Below are positions 23,767-33,325 of a stretch of DNA of 64,000 nucleotides, piece by piece. The notes beneath the pieces are model-generated. The model was not told the origin of the DNA and ran no database searches. It was given only the letters and a program-made list of their open reading frames with translations. Each line of letters opens with the position of its first letter. The stretch's first letter is position 1. Source of the DNA: Lachnospiraceae bacterium UBA3850 (GTDB taxonomy: Bacteria > Bacillota > Clostridia > Lachnospirales > Lachnospiraceae); the NCBI GenBank assembly GCA_002392655.1, contig DGHK01000036.1, positions 15,421 through 79,420 on the forward strand, read 5' to 3'. The position numbers were made by a program, and so were the translations under genes.

Positions 23767-26256
23767 TTACTCGTATTTCAGCTCCTGAACTATGCTGAGC
23801 TTCCTGCTCTTTCTCATCGTCGAAAGTGTTGCTATCAGTATTATCACTGCTATTATAGGTGCATATGTCATAATAGACATCCAGCTAAATTCAACCTCCA
23901 TCGGCATTCCTATAAACTTGCAGAAGCCTGTAAGCAGATCCGAAAGAAGAATCGTAAATGGAATCGATATAAGGACACTGAATATAACGCATGTCATACT
24001 TTCCGTGAGGATCATTCTCTTACGCCTGCTCTTATTCATACCGACTGATGCCATGACTGCCATCTCTCTCTTCCTCTGAAGGAAACATATGGTTATGTTA
24101 TTAAACACACCTATTGAAGCTATTATCATTGCCAGATATGAGAAAATTGAAAGCACTGATACTATCGTCTGATTCTGCTCATCGTTAAGCTTTGTATCCT
24201 CTGCCTTTGTCGTGTAGGTAGCTCCAAGCGATGCAAGAAATGGTTTTAATTCTTTTTCTATAACAGATGAATCTTCCTCAGTCTCAAAATATATGGCAGC
24301 CGCTTCCTTTATATTAAACTCATTTATAAGAAGCTCCTTCTTCATTAAGACTGCACGTCCCGCCTGGAATACCTTTCCATCATATACTCCTACAACCTTT
24401 ACATTAACCTCGTGGGAGTTAATCTTCATAGTAACTGTATCCCCGGCCTTCTTATCTATTGCATCAGCAATCTTAGTTGTAAGGAGAATAGAGTATTCAT
24501 CTGCATCCTTAAGTGCCTGAATCTCATCTGCGTAGGTGGTAGTAAAGCCGAAATACTCATTAAGTACATTTACATACGCATCCACCTCTGATCCGGTTGC
24601 AATTGCCAGCTCTCCGTCAATTTCTGCTTCGGCATAGTAAACATCTCCGATTGATGACTGATCTATACCCTTTATTTCATGCAGCTTATCAAGGATTCGA
24701 TCTGTTGTCGGGTTATTCGGATCCATCTCCATGATTCCACTTATATTGTAGTCATAATTCATCCCCTTATATGCATCCACAACCAGATTGGTCATACTTT
24801 TTCCGAAGGATGATATCATCAGTACTGATGATAGTGATACTACTACAAGCACGATATTGTTTCTAAGCAGCTTAGAGCTTCGGATATTGCTCAGTGTCAG
24901 ATACAGAGTAGTATTATTTTTAAAGAGTTTACCGAACACTGCCGTTACCAGCTTCATCATCATCGGTATCAGGAGTATAACTCCTGCAAATGCAGTTATG
25001 AATGCAATCGGTGTTGTTACATTTATCACGCTGTCATTTATAAAGTAAACTGCTATAGAGAAAGCAAGCAGGATAATACCTATAATTGTTTTTACCAGGC
25101 GGCTGGACCTCTTCGGTTCAGCTCGATTTAGGATTACATCCTTAACCTCCAGCTTTCTGACCTTTCTTACAGGGAAGTATGCTGACACCACAGAAAGGAT
25201 GATTGAAAAAATGATTCCTATCAGAATATAAACAAGATTTATATGGAACTTTGTATATACTCCATAATCACCAAGAGGTGATGTCCATCTACCGAGAAAA
25301 TACAGGAACACTTCTCCAAGTGCACTTCCTATGATTCCTCCGATCAGTCCATATATGAATCCCTCCATCAGAATAATATGCTCTATCTTCTTTTTCGTAG
25401 CACCCTGGCTCATGAAGGTTCCCATCACTGACAGTCTCTCCGTCATGATCAGCTTGAATACTCCATGTATGATGATGGCACTCACGATAACTACAATCGT
25501 CATCATAAAATAAAGTGCCATATTGATTGAGGAATCCACCATTACATTTCCTTTAAGATCAGTGGCATTTACATCAGTATGATTCTCATTATAGCTTTCA
25601 GCAAAATCCTTAGCCTCTCCATCTGCTACATCTGCAAATACTACATTGTATCCATCATCAGCCCCAAGCTTTTCATTCAGATATTCATAAGGTATTATCA
25701 CACTGAAATTAGTTGAAGTATCCGGATAGAATACATTATCATTTGCAGCGAGTGCTTCAACTGTGAAGCTGACCTCTTCACCGGAGATAAAAAGCTTTAA
25801 TGTGTCACCGGTCTGAAGATTCATAACATCACTGACTCGTTTAGACAAGATGCATGAAGGATTACCCTCAACAGCTGTCTCGGACAGAAAATCTGAATCA
25901 CCTTCCGCCATCGATCCCGAGTAGTTATTTCTTCCTCTAAGATTTACATACTTTATCTTGTCATTTTCATTTATTATTCCGGTTGTCCTCAGTTCATATA
26001 CCACATCTTTAAGTCCCGCTGTATCAACATCAGATTCTTTCATATAAGGATCATCTGTTTTCGAAACAATAGATATGTCCGACAACCTTCCTGATTCGTA
26101 TGGTGCATTAAAACTGTCAACAATGACATCTACCATACCTGTACATGCAACTAAAAGCGCTGCACTGATTGCAATTGAGAAAAGTAACAGTACAAACCGT
26201 CCTTTTTTCTCAAACATGTTTTTTGAGATATACTTCAAAAACACACTCACTTCCAT
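23767..26256 (-). CDS. FtsX-type ABC permease (829 residues)
   Basis: Two FtsX modules and two extracytoplasmic domains. An N-terminal helix (about 20-42) is followed by a soluble domain, helices around 245-370 with LSVMGTFMSQGATKKKIEHI, a middle helix pair (about 390-435), a second soluble domain and a C-terminal module with KREMAVMASVGMNKSRRKRMIL. GGAGGGA precedes ATG 26256. Together with the ATPase it forms a macrolide/peptide-exporter or lipoprotein-release-like system. It is homologous in layout but not closely similar to the permease at 15544-17994. No two-component genes adjoin this copy. Confidence 0.9.
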   Translation of the reverse strand: MEVSVFLKYISKNMFEKKGRFVLLLFSIAISAALLVACTGMVDVIVDSFNAPYESGRLSDISIVSKTDDPYMKESDVDTAGLKDVVYELRTTGIINENDKIKYVNLRGRNNYSGSMAEGDSDFLSETAVEGNPSCILSKRVSDVMNLQTGDTLKLFISGEEVSFTVEALAANDNVFYPDTSTNFSVIIPYEYLNEKLGADDGYNVVFADVADGEAKDFAESYNENHTDVNATDLKGNVMVDSSINMALYFMMTIVVIVSAIIIHGVFKLIMTERLSVMGTFMSQGATKKKIEHIILMEGFIYGLIGGIIGSALGEVFLYFLGRWTSPLGDYGVYTKFHINLVYILIGIIFSIILSVVSAYFPVRKVRKLEVKDVILNRAEPKRSSRLVKTIIGIILLAFSIAVYFINDSVINVTTPIAFITAFAGVILLIPMMMKLVTAVFGKLFKNNTTLYLTLSNIRSSKLLRNNIVLVVVSLSSVLMISSFGKSMTNLVVDAYKGMNYDYNISGIMEMDPNNPTTDRILDKLHEIKGIDQSSIGDVYYAEAEIDGELAIATGSEVDAYVNVLNEYFGFTTTYADEIQALKDADEYSILLTTKIADAIDKKAGDTVTMKINSHEVNVKVVGVYDGKVFQAGRAVLMKKELLINEFNIKEAAAIYFETEEDSSVIEKELKPFLASLGATYTTKAEDTKLNDEQNQTIVSVLSIFSYLAMIIASIGVFNNITICFLQRKREMAVMASVGMNKSRRKRMILTESMTCVIFSVLISIPFTILLSDLLTGFCKFIGMPMEVEFSWMSIMTYAPIIAVIILIATLSTMRKSRKLSIVQELKYE

Positions 26257-26357
26257 TCCCTCCTTTTTTCGTTTGCATGGATTACTATAAAACCACTTTC
26301 TTAAATCGACCTTTTATAAAAATTAAAATTTCATTAAGATTAGCTTTACGATTATTC

Positions 26358-26386
26358 TTGACAAAAATATCCCCATTTGATAGACT
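26358..26386 (+). promoter_or_regulatory. Promoter of the riboswitch-LemA operon
   Basis: TTGACA, 17 bases, TAGACT. The start of transcription would be at about 26393, four bases before the first aptamer stem. Confidence 0.85.
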
Positions 26387-26396
26387 CATTTTCAAT

Positions 26397-26525
26397 ATAG
26401 AACAAGGGAGTAGCCCCCATTTATATTTTTATAAGTGGTAACATAAATCGTCATCACGATTAATTCCGGTTATGTTGTAATCAGGCGAGACTTGAACTAT
26501 TAATGGTTCGAGTTTCGCTTTTTTT
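26397..26525 (+). ncRNA. yybP-ykoY-like (manganese) riboswitch with terminator platform
   Basis: The leader contains GGGAGTAGC (26406-26414), the hallmark 5' element of yybP-ykoY. It is followed by a P2 hairpin (26417-26424 with 26431-26438), a stem AACATAA/TTATGTT (26440-26446, 26470-26476) enclosing ATCG-TCATCA-CGAT, and GCGAGACTTG, close to the GCAAGACCT element. P1 can form from ATAG-AA-CAAG (26397-26406) with CTTG-AA-CTAT (26491-26500). The same 3' bases form the left arm of a 13-bp terminator (26485-26497 with 26506-26518, then seven T). Aptamer and terminator are thus exclusive: metal binding should allow read-through into the DUF3137-LemA genes. The family call is from memory of the consensus; the structures are read directly. 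Confidence 0.75.
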
Positions 26526-26552
26526 ATAGCCAGAAGAAAGGAGGAGAATACG

Positions 26553-27443
26553 ATGGGACTTTACGAAGCAATGACCGAACTTGAAAAAAGAAGAAAAAAG
26601 GTCAGCTACTGTACAGTAGAAATGTTTTGCGGTATGGCATTTTTTATTATCGGTTGTATGACAAAATACATTTACCTGCTGGCCATATTTGGTATAATAA
26701 TTTTCATATACGGTATAAAAAATTTAAAGCCATATACTGAAGAATACAAAGCACTCTACAAACAGATTTTTGTAGAAGAACCGCTTAGAAAGAACTTTGA
26801 AAATGTATTCTATAGCTGGCGCGGCGGTTTTGATGAGAATCTTGTAAGGTCATTTTGCCTATGTAATATGGGGAACAGATTCTCCTCAGAGGACTACATC
26901 AGAGCAAGCTACTACGGTGTAAACTTCGAGATATCTGATGTATATGTCGCACAACATACATCTACCGGAAGATCTTCTCATACTACAATCTACTTCAAGG
27001 GCAGAATGATGATGTTTGATTTTCCGGAAAAGCTGGTCAATTCAGTAAGGATTTATTCAAAAAACTTCAGGTACCGTGCAGGTGGATTTTTTGCAAATCG
27101 AAGCAACAAGGTCGAAATGGAAAGCGTCAGCTTCAATAATGATTTCGATGTTATGACATCGAATGATCACGATGCCTTCTATCTGCTTACTCCACCATTT
27201 ATGGAGAAGATGTATCAGCTAGAGAAAAAGCATAAAAGCATAGCTCTTCACATCGTCGGAAACAAAGTGGTCATCGGCTTTAATGAGCCGACAAATAATG
27301 CGTTTGATGCGTCAAATATGTCAAAAGAATTGTCCTATCCAGAAGAGATGGACAAGATTGAGTCAGATATAAATGATATCAAGGATGTAATAAATATCAT
27401 AAGAGATCTGAACAAAGGAAACGACTATTACACTTATGTATAA
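26553..27443 (+). CDS. DUF3137-family membrane protein
   Basis: A 296-residue protein with two N-terminal membrane helices (about 22-36 and 42-57) and a cytoplasmic or envelope domain typical of DUF3137 (NRFSSEDYIRASYYGVNFEISDVYV, FKGRMMMFDFPEK). The strong GAAAGGAGG site gives ATG 26553. It is first in a two-gene operon with LemA, a frequent genomic partner of this family. Function unknown; riboswitch control suggests a role in metal or envelope homeostasis. Confidence 0.82.
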   Translation: MGLYEAMTELEKRRKKVSYCTVEMFCGMAFFIIGCMTKYIYLLAIFGIIIFIYGIKNLKPYTEEYKALYKQIFVEEPLRKNFENVFYSWRGGFDENLVRSFCLCNMGNRFSSEDYIRASYYGVNFEISDVYVAQHTSTGRSSHTTIYFKGRMMMFDFPEKLVNSVRIYSKNFRYRAGGFFANRSNKVEMESVSFNNDFDVMTSNDHDAFYLLTPPFMEKMYQLEKKHKSIALHIVGNKVVIGFNEPTNNAFDASNMSKELSYPEEMDKIESDINDIKDVINIIRDLNKGNDYYTYV

Positions 27444-27457
27444 AGGAGGCTAAGACT

Positions 27458-28009
27458 ATGAATGGAACAATTATTTTAGTAATCATCATTGCAGTTATTG
27501 TTATAGGAATACTTGGATGGTATTTCAGTACATTTAACGGAATCAAAACAGCTGAGCTCAAAGTATCTGAAGCTCTTTCGGGAATCGATGTAGCTCTTAC
27601 AAAGAGATATGACGTTCTGACAAAGCTGCTTGATACAGTTAAGGCTTACAAAGCATACGAAAAAGAAACTCTTACAGAACTCGTTCGTCTCAGAGCAGGA
27701 ATGTCTATGAACGAGAGAAATGCCGCTAACAGACAGATGGATAATCTCACATCTGAGATCAGACTTCTTGCCGAGAATTATCCGGAGCTTAAATCAAGTG
27801 AAAACTTCGTTCAGCTCCAGAATGCAATAAGCGATGTTGAAGAGCATCTGCAGGCATCACGCCGTTTATATAATGCAAACGTTACAGACTATAACAGACG
27901 TATCGTCACATTTCCAAGTAGTATCGTTGCAGGTATGATGGGTGCTACACAGAAGTCATTTTTCGAAGCTGATTCAGCTAAGCGTCAGGACGTTCAGATG
28001 ACCTTCTGA
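27458..28009 (+). CDS. lemA: LemA family protein
   Basis: A 183-residue protein: a single N-terminal helix (about 5-23) followed by the LemA helical-bundle pattern NGIKTAELKVSEALSGIDVALTKRYDVLTKL, ENYPELKSSENFVQLQ and a C-terminal NRRIVTFPSSIVAGMMG. Length is normal for the family. AAAGGAGG lies before ATG 27458, 14 bases after the DUF3137 stop. LemA proteins sit in the membrane with the bundle facing outward; their biochemical function is unclear. Confidence 0.92.
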   Translation: MNGTIILVIIIAVIVIGILGWYFSTFNGIKTAELKVSEALSGIDVALTKRYDVLTKLLDTVKAYKAYEKETLTELVRLRAGMSMNERNAANRQMDNLTSEIRLLAENYPELKSSENFVQLQNAISDVEEHLQASRRLYNANVTDYNRRIVTFPSSIVAGMMGATQKSFFEADSAKRQDVQMTF

Positions 28010-28038
28010 AAATAGCAGCATAGATGTAATTGAAAAAA

Positions 28039-28071
28039 GAAGACTAAGGCATGCTCCTTAGTCTTCTTTTT
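28039..28071. terminator. Bidirectional terminator between lemA and the EAL gene
   Basis: An 11-bp perfect stem GAAGACTAAGG/CCTTAGTCTTC with a six-base loop and TTTTT on the plus side; the minus side has TCTTTTTTC. Confidence 0.92.
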
Positions 28072-28081
28072 ATATCTCTCT

Positions 28082-31000
28082 TTATATCGGATAGATATTT
28101 TTAGTTTCACGCTCAAGATTCTCGTTATTAACCACGAACTTCGCTCTTCCGTTTACAATTCGGAAGTTCTCTTCCTTAGCACATGTATCAACACCCATCT
28201 GATTATGTATAGCTTCCTTGATATCACCGCCATCCAGAAGAAATGTTGTTTTCTCCGAATAACCTCCTATACCAAGTGCTTTTGTTCCGACATTTTCCAT
28301 CTGCAGACTACCGTGTTCCATAACAAAGTCCGTAGCCCCGCGAAGCGCACCTACACATGTTGATTCTTCTCCGCGTAAATTCAGAGTCCCTATAGTATCA
28401 CTGAATTTCACATTTATACTGCTTCCTCCAAGCGTTCCTATACCTACACACTCGGTCGCTCCGATATATATATCAAATGTAGAATGCTTAAGGGATATAT
28501 CAGCGTCTCCACTAAGACTTCCTATGCATAGTCCCTTCACCAGAGACTGGTCAGCTTCCAAAACACAATTAGATATATCAAGCTTTACAAATCCCTCGTG
28601 GGCTCCGATACCTACACTTTCGCCGCCTTTGGTTTCAATCTTATATCTGCCTCTGCTGATATGTATCTCCCCGCCTTTTCCAGCTCCGATACCAATACCC
28701 TTATCTCCACCTGTAGATATACATATTGTTCCATCCTGATTAAAGTATAGAGGACCATGAGTCTCATCCATCTTGTTTCCTATACCATAATATCCGGTAT
28801 TATAAACATTGATCAAAAGTGATCCGGCTCCTTCTACCGTCAGCGTAGAACTAGATGGAACAAGTATACCACCATTATTCAGTCGGTTCTCACCCTTCAG
28901 AACAAGTGACACCTCTGAATCATCGCCTATCTCTATACAAGGCCTGGACTTAACATTTGACATGCTTACATTCTCCAGAGTTATTTGTCCCTGATAACCG
29001 GACTCTATTCTCATATGGATATCCGTATCAAGTCCGGGAGTGCCGATTATAGATATATCCTTGTATACTACCTTCTCAGAAGGAACGACTATATCTGTGT
29101 TCCCGAACTTCTTCAGGTTACTGAGAAGGACTCGGTTGGTCTTACCTGTCGTATAGATACGTTTTGTTACTCCATCCTGACTCTCCTGGAGATAATCCCG
29201 GATTTCCTTTCGGATCTTGTCCTCTACACGCTTATGAATAACCTTCGATGGCTTACCGGTATAGTATCCCTGAATCAGATCTGCGCCCAGATGAATGACC
29301 ATACGAAGTTCTTCTGATGTCTCCACTCCTTCCGCAAGTGCTATGATCTTGTTCTCATGACAAAACTCTATAATCTCACGTACAAAATGTTGTTTCTGCG
29401 GTTGGAATTGTATCTCACTTAGAAGTGAACGATCGATTTTTACATAATTAGGCAGATACCTGAGCAGGTTGCTGACATTTGAATAACCTGTTCCATAATC
29501 GTCAACTGCAGTTTCAATTCCAAGCGTTTTTATAGTCGCCTGCATCCTTTCGAGGTCTGATTCTTCCATCTCAGCCTCCTCAGTAAGCTCCACTACCACA
29601 GTATCCTTGTATTTTGAAAGCAGCTCCAAAACCACAGGAGTATCCTCATGCTTCAGCTGAACTCCCGGTATGCTGTTAATAAATATCTTCTTACCATCCA
29701 GTAGCTCCAGTTTTTTCTCAATAATACCCAGAACGTTTATGAATGTTGCACTTTCCACATCCTGTAATCGATTCAGCACACTTGCATAGTTTATTATCTT
29801 CAGTGGAGATATCCTATGTCTTGTGGTCGAACGCATAAGCGCCTCGTAAGAGAATATCTCTCCGTTCGATACACTTACAATAGGCTGAAAATAATATTCA
29901 AGACGGTTTTCATTCAGAATTCTTTCAACCAGTTCAAGTTCTTTCTTTTCCGCCTCAGTAAGCTTTACTTCATTATCAAAAGAGCTTCCTATTACTCTCC
30001 ATACACGTTCTTCTTCATTTTTCTCATGCAGATGTCGCTGGAAGGTAATCCGACGCAAATTTTCCAAATGACGAGTAACTGACCTTATCCATTGACGGTA
30101 TACTTCATCATAGCTTCTTGGTACAGCGCCATAGCTTACAACTGAATAACCAAAGCACTTTGATTCAGAATAAATAGGAGAAAAGAAGTAAGCTCTCGGC
30201 TCATCACTTTCTTCCTTAAGCTCCGGAAGCATATCCTCTGTCGGAAACAGTTCATTCAGACTGACGCGTCCATCAGTTCCATGCCTGTAATACTTAATAG
30301 CATGAAGCATTCTGTCAGAATACCCGTTTGCATCAAAAAGAACATCCGGCTCTGTATCCATATTCTGCCAGGTATCATTTAAACACAAATGAAAACTCTC
30401 TGCCTCAGGAATCTGATAAGCATAAGAATAAACCATACTTAGGAAAGCCAGTATATTATTCTGCTGCATAAGATCATCCTGCATGGTAGAGTTAACTGAG
30501 AAAAATCCTTCATTTGATATCTCTGTATCCCAGTCCTTCCTTCGGATATCTCTCGTATAGCATTCAGGATTTTTACATCCACAGCTCTCTCCTATAATAA
30601 GCTTAGGTTCTGTTTTAAAAGGTGCCGGTTCTTTTCCGGAAAAATATGCATCCATATAATCCGCCGAATACTCTCCGAACTCATCAGCAGGAATCATAAC
30701 AGAGGTCATAGGACTCGGTCCTGTCCTTCCCTCCTCAGTAGAGTCATAACTGGCAACCGCTACATCCTCCGGAACCTTATAGCCCCTTGAGATAAGCGCT
30801 TTGCAAAGGCCCATAGCCATCCAGTCATTAGCCACAGCGACTGCTTCCGGCAGATGTCCGTTTCTCGAAAGAAGTTGTTCCACGCAAGTCTCTCCACTTG
30901 TATACCAGAAATCACCATGAACTATATTGTCCTCTTTAACCTCCAGACCATTTTCTTCCATAACATCACGAAACGCCTGCAATCGCTGAATTGAGTGGCT

Positions 31001-31432
31001 GTGCCACCTCTTACCATTCAGAAAAGCGATATCCTTGTAACTATGATCCTTTATCAGATGTTCCACAACCTTCTTCATACCTGCATATCCATCTGTACAG
31101 ATACTTGGGAAGTATTCACTTTCCTGCTCTACGATGAGAACTTTGCCCTTAAACTTTTTATTTATTTTTTCTTCTATTTCCTGTGTCTTTCCCACTATCT
31201 GAATTGTATCCTTAAGAATAACAATTGCATCAAACATTTCCATATTCAAAAGTGAAAATATACTGCTTTCGCCTTCCTCACGATCAGCCGAATTCTGATA
31301 CTTTCTGAACATGGAAAAAATGCATGTATCAAACCTATGCTTAAAACCTCTCTGAAGAAAGCCGCTTATAAATCTGCGCTGATAGTCCTCATCTGCCTGG
31401 CCTACCAAAATTGCAACTCTTTTTCTCCCCAT
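28082..31432 (-). CDS. LacI-type ligand-binding domain + EAL phosphodiesterase + beta-solenoid fusion
   Basis: An 1116-residue protein with no signal peptide. Residues 1-290 resemble the periplasmic-binding-protein-like domain of LacI regulators (PEAVAVANDWMAMGLCKAL, GYKVPEDVAVASYDS) but without the DNA-binding helix-turn-helix. Residues about 510-730 are an EAL domain with intact motifs: YEALMR (about 529), AVDDYGTGYSN, VKIDRSLL and ALAEGVET, so c-di-GMP hydrolysis is expected. Residues about 785-1116 form Gly-rich repeats (GYYGIGN, KGIGIGAGKGGEIHI, ESVGIGAHEG, CVGIGTLGG) that suggest a right-handed beta-solenoid. Ligand sensing is probably coupled to c-di-GMP breakdown; the role of the solenoid is unknown. 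Single-gene unit. Confidence 0.82.
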   Translation of the reverse strand: MGRKRVAILVGQADEDYQRRFISGFLQRGFKHRFDTCIFSMFRKYQNSADREEGESSIFSLLNMEMFDAIVILKDTIQIVGKTQEIEEKINKKFKGKVLIVEQESEYFPSICTDGYAGMKKVVEHLIKDHSYKDIAFLNGKRWHSHSIQRLQAFRDVMEENGLEVKEDNIVHGDFWYTSGETCVEQLLSRNGHLPEAVAVANDWMAMGLCKALISRGYKVPEDVAVASYDSTEEGRTGPSPMTSVMIPADEFGEYSADYMDAYFSGKEPAPFKTEPKLIIGESCGCKNPECYTRDIRRKDWDTEISNEGFFSVNSTMQDDLMQQNNILAFLSMVYSYAYQIPEAESFHLCLNDTWQNMDTEPDVLFDANGYSDRMLHAIKYYRHGTDGRVSLNELFPTEDMLPELKEESDEPRAYFFSPIYSESKCFGYSVVSYGAVPRSYDEVYRQWIRSVTRHLENLRRITFQRHLHEKNEEERVWRVIGSSFDNEVKLTEAEKKELELVERILNENRLEYYFQPIVSVSNGEIFSYEALMRSTTRHRISPLKIINYASVLNRLQDVESATFINVLGIIEKKLELLDGKKIFINSIPGVQLKHEDTPVVLELLSKYKDTVVVELTEEAEMEESDLERMQATIKTLGIETAVDDYGTGYSNVSNLLRYLPNYVKIDRSLLSEIQFQPQKQHFVREIIEFCHENKIIALAEGVETSEELRMVIHLGADLIQGYYTGKPSKVIHKRVEDKIRKEIRDYLQESQDGVTKRIYTTGKTNRVLLSNLKKFGNTDIVVPSEKVVYKDISIIGTPGLDTDIHMRIESGYQGQITLENVSMSNVKSRPCIEIGDDSEVSLVLKGENRLNNGGILVPSSSTLTVEGAGSLLINVYNTGYYGIGNKMDETHGPLYFNQDGTICISTGGDKGIGIGAGKGGEIHISRGRYKIETKGGESVGIGAHEGFVKLDISNCVLEADQSLVKGLCIGSLSGDADISLKHSTFDIYIGATECVGIGTLGGSSINVKFSDTIGTLNLRGEESTCVGALRGATDFVMEHGSLQMENVGTKALGIGGYSEKTTFLLDGGDIKEAIHNQMGVDTCAKEENFRIVNGRAKFVVNNENLERETKNIYPI

Positions 31433-31470
31433 AGTTTCTTCCTCTCACAATACACGTTCTACCAGAAATA

Positions 31471-31501
31471 ATTATATCAAATATAAAGTGTATTAACACT
31501 T
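31471..31501 (-). promoter_or_regulatory. Promoter and palindrome upstream of the EAL fusion gene
   Basis: On the minus strand TATAAT (31471-31476) lies about 40 bases before the start codon. The 16-base palindrome AAGTGTTAATACACTT (31486-31501, 6-base perfect arms) overlaps the -35 region and could be an operator. Confidence 0.5.
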
Positions 31502-31535
31502 CTTTGTTACACCCTTACCGAAAACGGTCAGCCAG

Positions 31536-33170
31536 TCATTTTTCATTGAAATACTCTTCAAGACACATCCCGTTTTCTTTCATTTCAGCTGCAGCCTCCT
31601 GGCCAACAAAACGATAATGCCAAGGTTCATTATTTATTCCGGTTATTTCTATTTTATCCTCCGGATATCTCTTAATAAAGCCATATTTATAGGAGTTCTC
31701 ATATAGCCAGGTATAAACCTCATCATCCGAACTCACACTACTGTCAGCATTTATATCCACACTAATTCCAAGCTCATGCTCACTTGTTCCGGGAGTAGCA
31801 ACATACTCCTTTGCCAATCCTTCAGCTTCCTCATAGGAATACCCCTTAGCCTGATAAGCACCGATCCTGCTATCCATTATTCCCTGCTGGTCCTCTCTGC
31901 TTCTGTAACCTTCACGAACAAACAGATTGATTCCACTTTCTCTGGCATCATCAAACATTTTCTGTAGTGCAGGGTATATCCTCGTATCAACCTGTTTGCC
32001 ATTTGAGAGATTGGTCAGACTTACAGTATAATCATCCGGAACAGGATTATCCTGATTAACAAGTATCAGATTCCAGCCTGAACCATCAACTGATTCATCG
32101 ATTTCTTCAAATGAGTATTCTCTCCTGAAACCGTCTATATCATAGAGAAATACCTCATGTATCTCCTCGGTATAGCCCTCATAATATCCCTTTACCATTC
32201 CGAGGACTATCTGCGAACCTCTATTATAACTTATGAGCATCTGCCCCTTTGACTTATCGAAGCTGATTCCTTCTATCTCACCCTGGAGAGTCACATCATC
32301 AAGCGTTCGTTCAAGAACTACTGTTGCCGAAGTCGCACCCTCTTCTATCTTCGTTCTGTACACATGATCCGGCTCGCCCAGATCAGCTGTTCCGTCATCC
32401 GCTGTCATATATAAATATCCATCATAATAAGCTATGCCCTGAAGCCACTGAGGCGGACACTGCAGATGAACCTTTCCTTTATATTCTCCGCTTTCAAGAT
32501 CGTATCTGTATAGATACCTGCCACTCTCATCACCTGCCCATGAGGTAAGCCAGATTGAACCGGAATCCGGATCCACTGCTATTCCCGAGCACTCAGTCTG
32601 TCCGCTTGATTCATCAAAAAGTATAGATTTCTCCAGAGCAAACGTTTCAGCATTATACACCGCAATCTGAATATTATCAGCCTCTCCATCCATGAAATAT
32701 TCCACTCCGGCATATATCTTCCCGTCATAGATATCTATATCTCCGATATGATTTACCTCTTTTTCAAAGCCTGAAAAAGGGTTCTCTGCTTCGGAAACCT
32801 TGTTCCAGTCACTGTCATATCCGGTAAGTGTTGTACTTCCGCTTATATAATAACAATTATCGCCGCATGCAACTCCCTGCCTGCCGTCCACCTGATGAGC
32901 ACCACTCATCGTATACTTATTATTGGGACCGGGACTTTCCGTATCCTCAGGTCGCCCCTCCACCGTGATTGGAGCCGGCTTCACTGAGTATTCTTCCGTT
33001 TTTTCTTCTTCAGTTTCTTCCTCTGCATCTATCGGAGTATTCACGCTGTCTCCCTCAGAAGCAATATGCTCTGAAGACACTTCTGTAGATGCTTCATCCT
33101 TATCCTTCCCACAAGCCGAAAGAGAAAGAATAAGAAGGACATATATTGAAAGCCTGATTTTTTTTTTCAT
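31536..33170 (-). CDS. Lipoprotein with beta-propeller-like region and VanY-type D,D-carboxypeptidase domain
   Basis: A 544-residue protein with lipobox LSLSAC (lipidated Cys20) and an acidic T/E/S-rich linker to about residue 75. A middle region with repeated blades (IDIYDGKIYAGVEYF, GIAVDPDSGSIWLTSW, GIAYYDGYLYMTADD) reads as a beta-propeller. The C-terminus (about 370-544) is an M15B/VanY peptidase: REGYRSREDQQGI, SEHELGISVDIN (His about 466 and Asp as zinc ligands) and EPWHYRF (His about 517). It should trim the terminal D-Ala of peptidoglycan stems at the cell surface. The IS element ends 23 bases before the start codon, so the native promoter has probably been displaced. Confidence 0.85.
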   Translation of the reverse strand: MKKKIRLSIYVLLILSLSACGKDKDEASTEVSSEHIASEGDSVNTPIDAEEETEEEKTEEYSVKPAPITVEGRPEDTESPGPNNKYTMSGAHQVDGRQGVACGDNCYYISGSTTLTGYDSDWNKVSEAENPFSGFEKEVNHIGDIDIYDGKIYAGVEYFMDGEADNIQIAVYNAETFALEKSILFDESSGQTECSGIAVDPDSGSIWLTSWAGDESGRYLYRYDLESGEYKGKVHLQCPPQWLQGIAYYDGYLYMTADDGTADLGEPDHVYRTKIEEGATSATVVLERTLDDVTLQGEIEGISFDKSKGQMLISYNRGSQIVLGMVKGYYEGYTEEIHEVFLYDIDGFRREYSFEEIDESVDGSGWNLILVNQDNPVPDDYTVSLTNLSNGKQVDTRIYPALQKMFDDARESGINLFVREGYRSREDQQGIMDSRIGAYQAKGYSYEEAEGLAKEYVATPGTSEHELGISVDINADSSVSSDDEVYTWLYENSYKYGFIKRYPEDKIEITGINNEPWHYRFVGQEAAAEMKENGMCLEEYFNEK

Positions 33171-33325
33171 ATCTACCCTCTCACACTTATATAGGTAGTG
33201 TCAAAAGACACACCTCTTTTTTTATCTAAATCCTTTATTTTAGAGGTCTAGCAAATAAAAAGAGCATTGACCCCCTATATGAAGTATAATGAGTTCGACG
33301 AAAAACCATTACCAACAAGGAGACA

